Part shown: piece after piece, positions 20,931 to 32,235 of the stretch
Layout: every line of letters begins with the position of its first letter
Position numbering within the stretch: the first letter of the stretch is position 1
Assembly (NCBI RefSeq): GCF_904849725.1
Contig: NC_058524.1
Location: forward strand, 355,381,823 to 355,445,822
Reading direction: 5' to 3'
From: Hordeum vulgare subsp. vulgare
Taxonomy: Eukaryota > Streptophyta > Magnoliopsida > Poales > Poaceae
DNA: 64,000 nt
Program-made: the position numbers and the translations under genes
The notes under the pieces: generated by a model
Seen by the model: only the letters and a program-made list of their open reading frames with translations
What the model was told of the DNA's origin: nothing
Databases searched by the model: none

Positions 20931-21880
20931 TTGAAACCCGAACTAACAGAAAAATACAACGGAAATCTCAACCCAGCAGAGCTCTTGGGCATCTACACAA
21001 TTGCCATGGAGGGTGCCGGACGAAGGGATGAGAAGGTGCTCGCCAAATATTTCCCTTTGGCACTCAAGCCAAATGTGAGATCGTGGTTGATGCACCTTTC
21101 GAAGAATTCCATTGCGTCATGGGCTGACCTGTGCAACGAGTTCATTGGCACCTTCAAGGGTGGCCTCCCGGAGCCAGGACACCCCAGCGACTTGCAGGTC
21201 CTCCCGTAGAAGGAGGGGGAAACCCTGTGGAAATACATCAGAGATTCAGCAGAGTGCACTGCAACATTCCGGAGATACACCCCAGTGCAATGATTTCCGA
21301 GTTCCACTCAAACATGCGCAACAGGAGGATGCGGGCCAAGATGAACGTCAAACTCCCCAAAACGCTAAATGATCTGTACATGTTGACGGACAAGTGTGCA
21401 TGAGCTGATGAAGGAAGGCGGCTCCCCGGAGAGGAGGCATGTATCCGGGTCGACTCCGATGAAGATGGCGATGCCCCTGGGTTGAAGGGGAGGAACCGAA
21501 AACGCAGCAAGAAGCGCAAGGGCAAGGCAGTGTTGGTTGTCGATGATTTTGGTGGTCTTAGCACCGGCAAGAAGGAGAAAGCCGAAAACCCCAACAAGAG
21601 AGCTGCTTCGTGCGCTCATTGCCGGGAGGCCGCAGCGGCAAAGAAATCCGGAAAGTCTGATGGGCCATACCGCAAGATTCATCGCACCAAGGGCCACGAT
21701 CTGCAAGAATGCCGCCAAGTCGAGCACCATGCTGAGAAGCAAAAGGTAGAATACGAGAAGCACGACAAGGAGAAGGGCCAAGATAATGTTGTCGGGAAGG
21801 GCCGCGGTGGGAGAGAAGGCCACCATGGCAAGGCCCCGCAGCAAAAGGAAAAGCCTGCCAGAGGCCACGAGAGGAAATAA
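20931..21880 (+). pseudogene. gag: Tat-type gag pseudogene
   Basis: 20931-21209 encodes a gag core: KYNGNLNPAELLGIYTIAME, DEKVLAKYFPLAL, VRSWLMHLS, SWADLCNEFIGTFKGG, ending at a TAG in place of the expected continuing residue. The reading continues (KEGETLWKYI) but is broken again. 21482-21880, in a different frame, gives a Lys-rich tail with a degenerate zinc-knuckle-like Cys/His region (CAHC, then RTKGHDLQEC). The role in the intact family is the particle protein. At least two stops and a frame change inactivate it. The 246-residue antisense ORF at 21365-22105 is a shadow of this GC-rich region. Confidence 0.65.
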
Positions 21881-21949
21881 GATGACGATGCAAGTGATGA
21901 CGAAGACGATGGAGAGGATTCCAGCGACATCGAATTCCAGAAGGCAATC

Positions 21950-22480
21950 GATGCCATGTGTGTTGACGGGGGTGCATCCTTGCACTCCTCTCGCCACTAG
22001 CTCAAGAAGTGGGTGCACTAAGTTAACGCCATGGAGCCTATGGCAGGGGCTCGAAGACCACTCGAATGGTCCCACATGCCTATCATCTTTGACAAAGATG
22101 ATCACCTTGATTGCGTTACTGTGGTCGGGTGTCTGCCACTGTTGGTTTCTTCAGCAGTCCGCAACCTCAAGACTAGTAAGATGTTAGCTGACGGCGGGGC
22201 AGGGATGAACCTAACTTCTCCCGAGGTGGTCAAGAGGTTGTAGATCCCTGACAGCGAGCTCAAGCCTATGGGTTCATTCCAAGGGATTAACCCCGGTTGA
22301 GGCGAGCCAAAGGGAAAGATAACCTTGTCGGTTACATTAGGCAAAGAGCTCAATTACTGGACCGAAAAGGTTGTATTTGATGTGGTCGAGCTCTCCCTGC
22401 CATACAATGGAATTCAAGGTCGCCCTGCCTTGGCAAAATTCATGGCAGCATCCGACTATGCTTAAAATGTTGTGAAGACG
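21950..22480 (+). pseudogene. pol: Tat-type aspartic protease pseudogene
   Basis: The frame of 22031-22243 includes KMLADGGAGMNLTSPEVVKR, matching the protease active-site region (L-x-D-GGAG-x-N) of Tat elements, followed after a TAG by SFQGINPG and LPYNGIQGRPALAKFMAA, the second conserved half. The catalytic Asp is present. Stops after VVKRL, GINPG and ASDYA prevent translation. In an intact element it cleaves the polyprotein. Confidence 0.65.
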
Positions 22481-22989
22481 CTAGGCCCCATGGGAGTGAT
22501 CTCCATACGGTCTAACAAGAAAGATGTCCTCATTTGCGTAGACAAGATGTCTTGAGATGCGGTGATATCTTAAGATGCAGGAGGACCCGCTCTTGCTAGA
22601 AGTCAAAAGAAGGAGAAGAAGTCTAGCAGGAACACCGACAAGGACTCCGGGAAGCGCACCTCCACGGAGTGCGTTGTGCCCGTTGATGACTTTCTGAAGA
22701 GTTCCACTAGTAGGAAGTCCAAGGTCTCCTACCCTACGACGAAGAAGGTCCCGGCAAGGGAGGATGGCTCTCATGGTACATTTACCATCAGTTCCACCCT
22801 TAGTGACAAATAGGAAAGCGCACTCGTTGCCTTTCTGCGGGCGAATGTCGATGTGTTCGCCTGGCAACCTTCTGACATCCCCGGTGTTCTCTGAGAGGTC
22901 ATTGAGCACCACCTTGCTTTCTGCCCTCACGTCAGACCCGTCAACTAGAAGGTAAGAAAATAGGCCTCGGAGAGGCAATAGTGTATCGC

Positions 22990-23720
22990 GTAAGAGATCA
23001 AGAAGCTAAAAGTAGTTGGTTTGGTCCGAGGAATACTGCATCCAATGTGGTTAGCGAACCCGGTAGTGGTACGCAAGGCTAATGGGAAATGGAGGCTTTG
23101 CATTGATTTCACAGACTTAAACAAAGCACGCTCAAAGGACCCATTCCCCTTGTCGCGCATTGATCACATAGTTGATGCCACTTCCGGGTGCGATCGGCTT
23201 TCCTTCCTGTACGTGTATTCTGGATACCACCAAATATTCATGGCCAAAGAGGATGAGGAAAAAACCGCGTTCATAACTCCATGCGGCACATACTATTTCA
23301 TCCAAATGTCCTTCAGGTTAAAGAGCGGTGGTTTTACCTTTGCCAGAGCAGTGCAAATTGGATTTGGACCCCAGCTTCACAGAAATGTGGAAGCTTACAT
23401 GGATGACATAGTGATCAAGACCAGATACGAAGCTACCCTTGTGCACGACCTAGAAGAGACCTTTGCGAACCTGCACAATATCAACCTAAAGATCAACCAT
23501 GAGAAGTGTGTGTTTGGTGTCCCATCCGGTAAGCTACTTCGGTTCTTTGTGTCACAGCAAGGAATTGAAGCCAATCCCGACAAGATCAAAAGCTATTCAG
23601 CAGATACAAGCACCCAAGATAGTCAAGGATGTGAGACATCTGACCAGATGCGTTGTCGCATTGAGTAGATTCATCTCCAAATCCGTCGAACGGGCCTTGC
23701 TGTTCTTCAAAATCTAGAAG
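22990..23720 (+). pseudogene. pol: Tat-type reverse transcriptase pseudogene
   Basis: The 215-residue ORF 23021-23668 contains the RT palm in order: NPVVVRKANGKWRLCIDFTD, LNKARSKDPFPLSRID, YSGYHQIFMAKEDEEKTAFI, FRLKSGGFTFARAVQ, YMDDIVIKT (catalytic YxDD intact) and KCVFGV. Near 23590 the frame shifts: the connection domain (KIVKDVRHLTRCVVALSRFI) continues in the frame of 23499-23717. Unusual substitutions include FRLKSGGFTFAR where FGLKNAGATYQR is usual. Function in intact elements: cDNA synthesis. Confidence 0.8.
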
Positions 23721-24089
23721 AAGGCTGGCTCGATAAAGTGCACCCTAGAAGCAAACAAGCGCTGCAAGATCTGAAAACATATCTCTCTTGTGCTCCCACC
23801 TTGGTCACTCCCAAGCCGCAAGAGTCGTTGCTGCTATACCTGGCAGCAACGAATCAAGTGGTTAGCGCGGCCCTGCTGGCGTAGTGGGAGATAAATGAGG
23901 ATTCAGTCGCCGCGTCAGATGCTTCCAGGGGTGAAGCTAAAGTATTTGTGCCAACTTCCAACACATGCTCAGAAGAAACCCCACAGGCTAGAAAGGAGAA
24001 CTCCAAGGAGTTGGCAAAGAAGAAGGTGGTGCAGCAACCAGTGTACTTTGTCAGCTCCCTATTGCAGGGGCTAGATCAAGGTACTGTGG

Positions 24090-24800
24090 ACTACAAAAGG
24101 TGATCTTCGGCCTCATCACGGCCTCGAGGAAGCTGCACCACTACCTCCAAGCCCATGACATCACGGTTATCAACTGTTTCCCATTACACCACATCCTGAG
24201 GAACCCTGAAGCCACAGGCTGGATAGTCGAGTGGGCGCTGGAGCTGTCAAGTTTTGGATTGAAGTACGAAAGCATTTCCAGCATCCAGAGCAGAGCATTG
24301 GATAAGTTCATCACCGAATGGATGCCCACACCAGACAGAGAAGTCCAGAAACCATTCACCCCGGCAGGAAAGCACCCAAGGAATGGGTCATGTATTTTGC
24401 TGGTGCCTTCTCACTCCAGGTTGTCGGGGCAGGTGTGCTCCTCATCACCCTCATCGGAGAGAACCTCATGTACGTGGTACAAATGCGTTCTCCCTGGGAA
24501 GAATCTACCAACAACACCGCCGAATATGAAGGGTTCCTGGCGGGACTCAGAATCGCAGTGGAGTTGGGGATCAAGAAGCTGATCGTCCGAGGAGACTCTC
24601 AGCTTGTGGTGAAGCAGGTCAATAAAGATTATAAGATTCTTTTGATAGAGGCTTATTTAGAGGAAGTGAAGAAGTTGGAAGAATGCCTTGACGGGTTGTA
24701 GGCAGAACATGTGCCAAGTCCAGAAAACATCATTGCCGATCACCTATCAAAGTGTGCCGTGCAGAAGCTTCGTGTGGAACCAGGGGTTTTTGTCCTTCAC
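24090..24800 (+). pseudogene. pol: RNase H region with second, archaeal-type RNase H (Tat hallmark)
   Basis: 24100-24340 encodes the end of the first RNase H/connection (RKLHHYLQAHDITVIN, ATGWIVEWALELSSF). 24318-24701 encodes the second RNase H: MYFAGAFSLQ, STNNTAEYEGFLAGLRIAV, KKLIVRGDSQLVVKQV, and after a TAG AEHVPSPENIIADHLSK. Of the four acidic positions, the first (usually YFDGA) is Ala, while the Glu of AEYE and the Asp of GDSQ and ADHL remain. The two parts are in different frames. The duplicated RNase H supports the Tat assignment. Confidence 0.75.
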
Positions 24801-25107
24801 CTCACCCAACCGTCTGTATCCCCTTCAACGAGGACCAGAAAAAGAACAAGATTGAACTCCGACAAACATTTCCTAGCAGAGCTCCCTCAAGCCCCTAGTA
24901 GAGAAGCTGCCGGAGGCGGTTCTGATTCGCCTCGTGAGCCGCTCCCTCTCGTGGAACCCGAGGTTCTCATGGTAGAGGCAAGCGCTCCCAGGAACAAGGA
25001 GATACCTTTAGTCCTTGTTGTCGAGCCAGAGGCTCCGGCTTGGGCACAACACATCGTCCAATTCCTTCAGACAAAAGAACTTCCCGAAGTACAAGAAGGG
25101 CTGAAAG

Positions 25108-25290
25108 AGTAGCCCGCCGGTCTAGTATGTACCAGTTTGTCGACGACACTCTATACAGAAGGAGACCAAACGGTGTGAAATTGAGGTGCATCTGCCAGTA
25201 AAAAGGACTACATATGTTGGTAGATATTCACACCAAAGTAGCCCGCCGGTCTAGTATGTACCAGTTTTTCGACAACACTCTATACAGAAG
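25108..25290 (+). repeat. Direct duplication inside the Tat pol region (129-bp offset)
   Basis: A segment of about 53 bp starting AGTAGCCCGCCGGTCTAGTA occurs at about 25108-25161 and again at 25237-25290, with only a few mismatches. The offset of 129 bp is 43 codons, so it keeps the reading frame. The two copies encode SSMYQF[V/F]D[D/N]TLYRR-like sequence ahead of the integrase core. Confidence 0.75.
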
Positions 25291-26323
25291 CCTAGCAGTT
25301 CCATTCCAAGAACATCCATCAGCGAATGGAAGCCCACCAAACGGTCCCCTTATACTGGCAATTCTCGGTGTGGGGGCTAAATATTTTGGGCCCCTTGCAC
25401 TGTGCAACCGAGGGTTTAGAGTTCTTGTATGTAGCAATTGACAAGTTCATGAAATGGCCTGAGGTGGAGCCAGTGAGAAAGGTTACCACACAGTCAGCTA
25501 TCAAGTTCTTGAAGGGATTGGTGTGCCGCTTTGGAGTACCCAAGAGGATGATCATTGACAACGACACTCAGTTCACAAGCCACATATTCATGCAGTACGT
25601 CCAAAGCCTTGGAAGCAAGGTCTCCTTCGCCTCTGTTGCACACCCAAGGCGCAACGGGAAGTAGAGACGATGAATGCTCACATATTGCGTAAACTCGGGA
25701 CAATAAATTTCGATAGATATCGAAGATGCGGCAAGCGCTAGATTGATGAGCTGCCGGTGCTTCTTTGGTCCCTCAGAATGACACCAAATCGAGCTACCGG
25801 CTAGACACTTTTCTCCCAAGTATATGGGGCACAAGTAGTTATCCCCACGGAACTCATATGTGGGTCGCCTCGAGTGCTTGCCTACAATGAAGTGGAGCAA
25901 CAAGAACTGCGTCATGATGATGCCATGCTCCTTGAGCAAGATCGCCTCCAAGTTACTACGCGTGCTAGACGTCACGAGCAGGCCTTGTGCCGCTACCTTA
26001 GCCGCAAGGTCCATGCCCAGAGCTTTGTGGAAGGCGACCTTGTCCTTAGGCGTGTTCAGTCTGCCAAGGGTTCCAACAAGATGACGCCAAAGTGGGAAGG
26101 GCCTTACCGGGTAGTACAAGTCGCTAGACTCGGCGCAGTCCGTTTGGTGACCGAAGATGGCATCGAAGTGCTTAACTCATGGAATATTGATCATCTTTGT
26201 AAGTTCTACCCGTACGGCATGGTTGCTGGGCCCGGTCCCCGACAACCACCTTTTGTACAAGCTTTGTCGAAGTTGCATCTAACCCTTTGTACAAAGCCAG
26301 GCAGACACCATGTGCTTAAGTAA
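25160..26323 (+). pseudogene. pol: Tat-type integrase pseudogene
   Basis: 25326-25664 gives the core: WGLNILGPLHCATEGLEF, YVAIDKFMKWPEVEPV, VCRFGVPKRMIIDNDTQFTS, SVAHPRRNGK then TAG. The first catalytic Asp (usually D-ILGP) is Asn, the second (IDND) is present, and the region of the third (NGQVERAN) is destroyed by two stops. 25874-26323 in another frame is the C-terminal domain with VEGDLVLRRVQ and the GPY/F-type motif WEGPYRVVQ, ending soon after VLNSWNIDHLCKFYP. No chromodomain is seen, as expected for Tat. Integration would be impossible. Confidence 0.8.
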
Positions 26324-27364
26324 AGCTAAGCATTGCATCATATCATCATTTGCATATGCAACACGCATTACACATTTACTTGTGTTATGATGTCACTACT
26401 ACCCTAGTTTACCAGTTATTAAGAGTGCTTGATGGACTTGTGATCCTTGTTATTGTGTCTCCCCTCTCTTCAAGAGGACCTAGCCTCTCTTTTGCTCTGT
26501 ATGTTTTGCCTCTAGGTGAACGGGAGACAGCGCAAAGAAAAGGACGAGGAACCATCGCACCTTCAAGGGGGTTTCACCCAAGGAGATAAGTTTAAACTAC
26601 CTTATTTTAAGTGTGGTTTCATTCTTCTGTTTGAGGAAATCCTTATCGCTCCTTTTTTGATTGTGTGCAATGGAACTCTCTACATGATGGGAACCCTTGT
26701 CGGGACGAGCCGTCCTTCGTCTCTTGTCGCTTATTAGCCTTGGGGGGAGGACCTCGCCGATACCGACAAGGGGCCTTGACGGGGGACGATGATCATCTGT
26801 CGCCAGGGGGCTTCGTCCCCTTCATCACTTGCGCTTTGTGCCAACACGTCATGGAGTCCTATGCGGCAAGAACATACAATACAATGGGGATAGAAGGACG
26901 TACGAATTGTACTCGAGAAAGATGAACAACTCTCATTTTATTCATTCTACAGTAGAGAATGGATAAAATAGATTACATTTCCACTAGTAAAAAAATAGCA
27001 AGGGCCTACAACCTTTTGCTTTATAAAAAGATGACTACCCCGTAACGCCTTCCTTATCCCTCTTTATTAAAGATTGGATGATGGATGGAAGGCGGGAGAA
27101 AGGTGCGCCCGGCTGGGGTTCGGTGCCTCCCAGCCAGGACCGAAGGGATGCTTCCCCGCTAGGACCAAAAGACCCCTATGCCCGGGAGGGGAGTACGAAG
27201 TCGGCAGGGGAGAAGTTGGCAGGTGCAGATGGTGGCGCTACCAAGGCCAGCGGTTAATCATGGTGTTGCCGGCAATAACGACGGGTCGGAGTCACCTCCC
27301 CCGCCCCCGGAGCACCAAAGGTCGCCGCCATTACAGCCTCCATCATCTCCATCACCCGCGTAGT
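26324..27364 (+). other. 3' noncoding region of the Tat-type element, left part
   Basis: No protein is recognisable. Tat-type elements have a long region between pol and the 3' LTR, often with antisense features. Here 26500-26950 and 27070-27360 are GC-rich with unsupported ORFs on both strands. It is interrupted at 27365 by the solo copia LTR and resumes at 29173. Confidence 0.45.
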
Positions 27365-29172
27365 TGTTGGGGAACGTCGCATGGGAAACAAAAAAATTCC
27401 TACACGCACGAACACCTATCGTAGAGATGTCCATCTACGAGGGGGATTTCAGATCTACGTACCCTTGTAGATCGCACAGCAGAAGCGTTAATAAACGCGG
27501 TTGATGTAGTGGAACGTCCTCACGTCCCTCGATCCGCCCCGCGAACCATCCCACGAACTGTCCCGCGATCCGTCCCACGATCCGTTCCGATCTAGTGCCG
27601 AACGGATGGCACCTCCGCATTCAGCACACGTACAGCTCGACGATGATCTCGGCCTTCTTGATCCAGCAAGAGAGACGGAGAGGTAGAGGAGTTCTCCAGC
27701 AGCGTGACGGCGCTCCGGAGGTTGGTGGTGATCTAATCTCAGCAAGGCTCCGCCCGAGCTCCACAGAAACGTGATCTAGAGGAAAAACCGTGGAGGTATG
27801 TGGTCGGGCTGCCGTGGAAAAGTTGTCTCAAATCAGCCCCAAAACCTCCGTATATATAGGTGGGAGGGGAGGGGCCTTACCTTGGGGCTCAAGAGGCCCC
27901 AAGGGGTTCGGCCGAAGGGGGAGGAGGATTCCTCCTCCAATCCTAGTCCAACTAGGATTGGAAGGTGGAGTCCTTCCCTTCCTTCCCACTTCCCTTTTTT
28001 TCTCTTTGATTTTCTTATCTCCTGTGCAGGGGCCCCTTTGGGCTTTCCCACCAGCCCACTAAGGGCTGGTGCGGCACCCCTAAGGCCTATGGTCTTCCCC
28101 GGGGTGGGCTCCCCCCCCCCTGTGATTCCCGGTACATTCCCGGTAATTCGGAAAACCTTTCGGTAATCAAATGAGGTCATCCTATATATCAATCTTCGTC
28201 TCCGGACCATTCCGGAAACCCTCGTGACGTCTATGATCTCATCCGGGGCTCCGAACAACATTCGGTAACCAACCATATAACTCAAATACGCATAAAACAA
28301 TGTCGAACCTTAAGTGTGCAGACCCTGCGGGTTCGAGAACTATGTAGACATGACCCAAGGGACTCCTCGGTCAATATCTATAGCGGGACCTGGATGCCCA
28401 TATTGGATCCTACATATTCTATGAAGATCTTATCGTTTGAACCTCAGTGCCAAGGATTCATATAATCCCGTATGTCATTCCCTTTGTCCTTCAGTATGTT
28501 ACTTGCCCGAGATTCGATCGTCAGTATCCGCATATCTATTTCAATCTCGTTTACGGGCAAGTCTCTTTACTCGTTCCGTAAGACAAGATCCCGCAACTTA
28601 CACTAAGTTACATTGCTTGCAAGGCTTGTGTGTGATGTTGTATTACCGAGTGGGCCCCGAGATACCTCTCCATCACACGGAGTGACAAATCCTAGTCTTG
28701 ATCCATACTAACTCAACGGACACCTTCGGAGATACCTGTAGAGCATCTTTATAGCCACCCAGTTACATTTTGACGTTTGATACACACAAAGCATTCCTCC
28801 GGTGTCAGTGAGTTATATGATCTCATGGTCATAGGAATAAATACTTGACAGGAAGAAAACAATAGCAACAAAATGACACGATCAACATGCTACGTCTATT
28901 AGTTTGGGTCTAGTTCATCACATGATTCTCCCAATGATGTGCTCCAGTTATCAAGCAATAACACCTTGTACATAGTCAAAAGACCCTGACTATCCTTGAT
29001 CAACTGGCTAGCCAACTAGAGGCTTGCTAGGGAGAGTGTTTTGTCTATGTATCCACACATGTATCTAAGTCTTCATTCAATACAATTATAGAACGGATAA
29101 TAAACGATTATCTTGACACAGGAATTCTAATAATAACATATTTATCATTGCCTCTAGGGCATAATTCCAACA
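27365..29172 (-). mobile_element. Solo LTR of an Angela/BARE-1/WIS-type Ty1/copia element
   Basis: The 1808-bp unit starts TGTTGGGGAACGT and ends CTAGGGCATAATTCCAACA. Read on the minus strand it starts TGTTGGAATTATGCCCTAGA, the well-known start of BARE-1/Angela LTRs, and ends ACGTTCCCCAACA. The 5-bp flanks are GTAGT (27360-27364) and GTAGA (29173-29177), a target duplication with one mismatch. No internal domain is present on either side, so this is a solo LTR left by recombination between two LTRs. ORFs within it (for example 27833-28300) are accidental. Confidence 0.9.
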
Positions 29173-29967
29173 GTAGATGCATCCACCACCGCTGGATCCC
29201 TCGCCCCGATCGAAGGAGACGCCATGCTCTCTCGTTACTTCACAGACAGCATGGTCGTTCCTAGTGGCCAAAGGCGGGGAATCATCCCTACCTTCGAGTA
29301 GAACACGCAGGAGAAAATCTCCCACCCATGCGCGCCAGACATGACACCATGGGCGGGGGGACCAGTCGTAATAGCCAGAGGACCACCACTGGCTCCACCG
29401 CCGGGCCACCACACATGCCGAGCCACACTCCCTACGGTTTGTTAACCTCCGTCACCACGACTGAAGCGACTGCATGATCTGAACAGGAAGCTCTTGATGC
29501 CCCCATAGAAGATGGGTGACTCCCATGCTTCCCCACCATAGCCAACAACCGAAGCCACCTCAAAGAGCCAGAAGAGAAAAGTAAACTGGGCAACCCTAGG
29601 TTGGAGAAGAGGAGAAGGACGGATGAGCATCGTCTATCGCACCCCTCCCGCTTTTATAGGGAGGGCGCGTGGGGCTGGCTCTCCTATACCTCAAGAGTCA
29701 CCGCCCATCTCCACTTATGCCGTGGTCTGCCATCATGGGAGAACAGGTAACCACCCTATAAACCCAATCCACGATGCCGCGACTTCTGGCACGACAAGGC
29801 CTTTAGGCCATGCGCACTCGACGTGAGATTCATGCAATAAATACGGTGCGCGTGGCAGAAACAGTGCGTTGGAGGTTACCTCTTTGTAAATTTCACGCCC
29901 ATGCACGAACTTTGGGCCTGACCCAATAACGCTAGGTGAGCGCGTATGGGCCAGGCGCGGGGGCTCC
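29173..29967 (+). other. 3' noncoding region of the Tat-type element, right part, with polypurine tract
   Basis: This continues the sequence cut at 27364 and ends with the purine-rich GGGCCAGGCGCGGGGGCTCC just before the LTR start TGTTGG at 29968. Minus-strand ORFs at 29086-29412 and 29733-30059 have no recognisable domain. Confidence 0.5.
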
Positions 29968-30620
29968 TGTTGGTGCACTATTAATGGGGTACATAGTGCC
30001 CGTGACTTCTGCTCAAGCGTTGAGAGCATAACCCCTCGAGCAACCACCAACCCGAGCAAAGAGCCGGAACAAGATGCCGGCAGGACCTACACAAATAGTC
30101 CAAGGCGTTCCACGAACCCCCGACACCTTCCAGGTTGAAGTAACAAGCTTCCCAACCAAGACCCGACAAGGCGCCTCCCCAGCAAGTGCAGGCCAATCTG
30201 CCACAGCTCCACCTCATCACTACACCGATCAATTGTCGATGACGTGTCGAGCTCCCAAGTGGCTAGGTGGCTCTCGCTAAATACGTGGCGGTGCGTTAGA
30301 GGACAGATTACAATCAGTTGACACCAGTCTAAAGGCGTGTCAAGACCCCAAGCGATAGCCAGGTCATAGGTGGCAGAAGCCTACCGGGAACACACCCCTG
30401 CTCGCCACCTAAGGTTGCATTTGTGGCGCTTTTTATTAAGTGCGAGAGTTAGGTATGATAGCACAGTTAGCTATCTCATCATGACTGTTTGCCATTGTGG
30501 ACACCCCTTGAGCTATAAAAGCATGCCCAAGGCAACCTAGCACAGGTTTCGGACACTTGGAGATTCGACACTTGTTAGATTAGGTCCCAAGGGATTAGAA
30601 CCAAGTGTAAGTGTACGTAC
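29968..30620 (+). repeat. 3' LTR of the Tat-type element
   Basis: It starts TGTTGGTGCACTATTAATGG directly after the polypurine tract and is related to 9354-9625. The right end is uncertain. GTGTACGTACA at about 30611-30621 is a plausible CA end, preceded by a CACTTGTTAGATTAGGTCCC stretch. Confidence 0.55.
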
Positions 30621-31189
30621 ATGATAGCTCTCCTCGGAAACCATTGCTGGGGAAGAGGTTCGTGGAGACTTCGTCTTCCCCAATCAATCCACCAAACATG
30701 AGTAGGGTTTTATCCTTGATAGTAAGCCAAACCTGGGTAAAATCCCCTAGTGTCATCATCGTGTTGCCTCGTAGTCTCTGCTCTTTGTGCCATACGACCT
30801 TCCATCCGAACCACAAACGGACCAAAAGGTACGATAGGTGATTGTGTGCACACCCACACCAACATATAATTGTCGTGAGTACACGCAGTTCCTCGCGTCG
30901 GAGAACATAAGGATATGCACTTTTGCTGAGGAGAAGGACAACCTCGAGGTCGAGCAACAATTGTTCAACCCATTAGTGATGGAGCTTGCAAGAGATGAGA
31001 AACTATTAGAGACCAATAAGATGATGCTCCTTCAGTATGCCATGAGGAAGAGTGCAGACAAGGATCCCAAAGATTGGAATAACCTCGAGGCATAGGAGGA
31101 GGAGGAGGAGGTGCAGCTGCCATAACGTTGTCATAGATACGACCACGAGGCCGACCCTCTGCCCAGTAGCTTGCTAGATTATGGACAGA
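30621..31189 (+). pseudogene. Unrecognised coding fragment, possibly transposon-borne
   Basis: 30838-31095 encodes 85 residues (start unclear, TYNCREYTQFLASEN, then an acidic/charged helical stretch AEEKDNLEVEQQLF, ARDEKLLETNKMMLLQYAM and KDPKDWNNLE), followed by TAG and a poly-Glu tract (EEEEE) in frame. The heptad-like spacing suggests a coiled coil. The upstream 30621-30837 is partly open on both strands. I do not recognise the family. It could be the tail of a DNA-transposon accessory protein or a captured gene piece. Confidence 0.3.
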
Positions 31190-32235
31190 GTCGCCTCCAA
31201 TGTATCAATAATTTATGAAGTATTCATGCCAATATTCTACAACTTTCATATACTTTTGGAAACATTTTATATTATTTTTTGGGACTAACTTAATTACCGA
31301 GTGCCTAGTGCCAGTTCCTATTTTGTTTTGTGTGTTTTTTGTTTCACAGAAATTCCATCTCGAACAATATCCAAACTCGATAAAAATTTATGGAGGTTTG
31401 TTTTCGAATATATGTGAGTTTTGGGAAGAATAATCAACACAACACGGTGCCCGAGGGAGGCAAGCCAATAGGGCACTGTTGGGGGGTTAGCCGTGACCTG
31501 ATAGCTTGAGCTTCCCCCTTAAGTCGTTTGGGGCCCTTCTTGAGAAGCAAGAAAGATATTTTTTCGATAAAAATCCCTCAATATTTCATCCTAATCGGAG
31601 TTATGGATCTCCAAATATTTAAGAAAATATGAAGGGCCAGAAAACAATATCGAAAACTAGATAGAAAGAGAGAGAGAGATCCAATCTTGGAGGGACTCTC
31701 TTCCCTCTCGGAGCCATGGGGGCCAAGGACCATAGGGGATAACCTCTCCTTATCTAGGGAGATTCTATTGAGGAAGAAGCCTAAGGGGGGAGACTCTCTC
31801 CCCCTCTCTTCTGTGTTATTGGAGTGCCTCCGGAGGATCCATCGCCATAGTAATCGTCTTCATCAACATCAACATCTCCATCACCTTCCCTCATCTATCT
31901 ATGGTGGTCTACTCTCCCGCACACAGTGTAATACCCTACTTGAACACGGTGTTTCATGCCACATATTATTATTCAATGATTTGTTGGCCACCTATGATGT
32001 TTGAGTACATTTATATTGTCCTTTGGATTGATTGATGATGTTGATTGATTTGAGTGTATGTTTCATCTTGGTGTTCTCCTATGGTGCCATTCATGCCGCG
32101 CACATGTGAGGTAATTCTCGTTGTAGAGTTTGCAATATGTTCATGATTAGCTTATAGTTGGTGGCTAGATTGAGAGAAGCTTACACTAGAGTAAGGGAGT
32201 TGTTTGCATATCGAATGTTTAATGCTATGGTTGGG
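31190..32235 (+). mobile_element. LTR fragment of a plus-strand gypsy element, cut by element B
   Basis: It begins near CCTCCAATGTATCAATAATT and TTTTTTGGGACTAACTT, features shared by several Triticeae gypsy LTRs, and contains a GA-rich tract near 31667-31678 and a leader-like GC region to 31920. It stops at 32235, where the minus-strand LTR of element B starts. Neither a clear left end nor the remainder is visible. Confidence 0.5.

Larger units (their letters stand above)
20261..30620 (+). mobile_element. Decayed Tat-type Ty3/gypsy retrotransposon, 5' LTR missing
   Basis: Order on the plus strand is gag, protease, reverse transcriptase, RNase H, second (archaeal-type) RNase H, integrase, long 3' noncoding region, polypurine tract, 3' LTR. 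The extra RNase H after the first is the mark of the Tat lineage. The 5' LTR and primer site are absent, because sequence left of 20261 belongs to another repeat. Many stops and frameshifts make it inactive. A solo copia LTR (27365-29172) interrupts its 3' region. Confidence 0.75.

Noticed and set aside
21365..22105. 246-residue minus-strand ORF as a gene
   Set aside because: It lies antisense to the gag tail, overlaps other ORFs in the same GC-rich stretch and has no recognisable domain.
26978..27000. CACTAGTAAAAAAATAGC as the start of a second CACTA element
   Set aside because: No subterminal repeats, no gene and no matching right end with a 3-bp duplication. The sequence fits the ordinary 3' region of the Tat-type element.
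28101..28110. Poly-C run as a regulatory element
   Set aside because: A homopolymer within LTR leader sequence, with nothing else to support a function.
27833..28300. 155-residue ORF inside the solo copia LTR
   Set aside because: It lies wholly within LTR sequence and has no domain.
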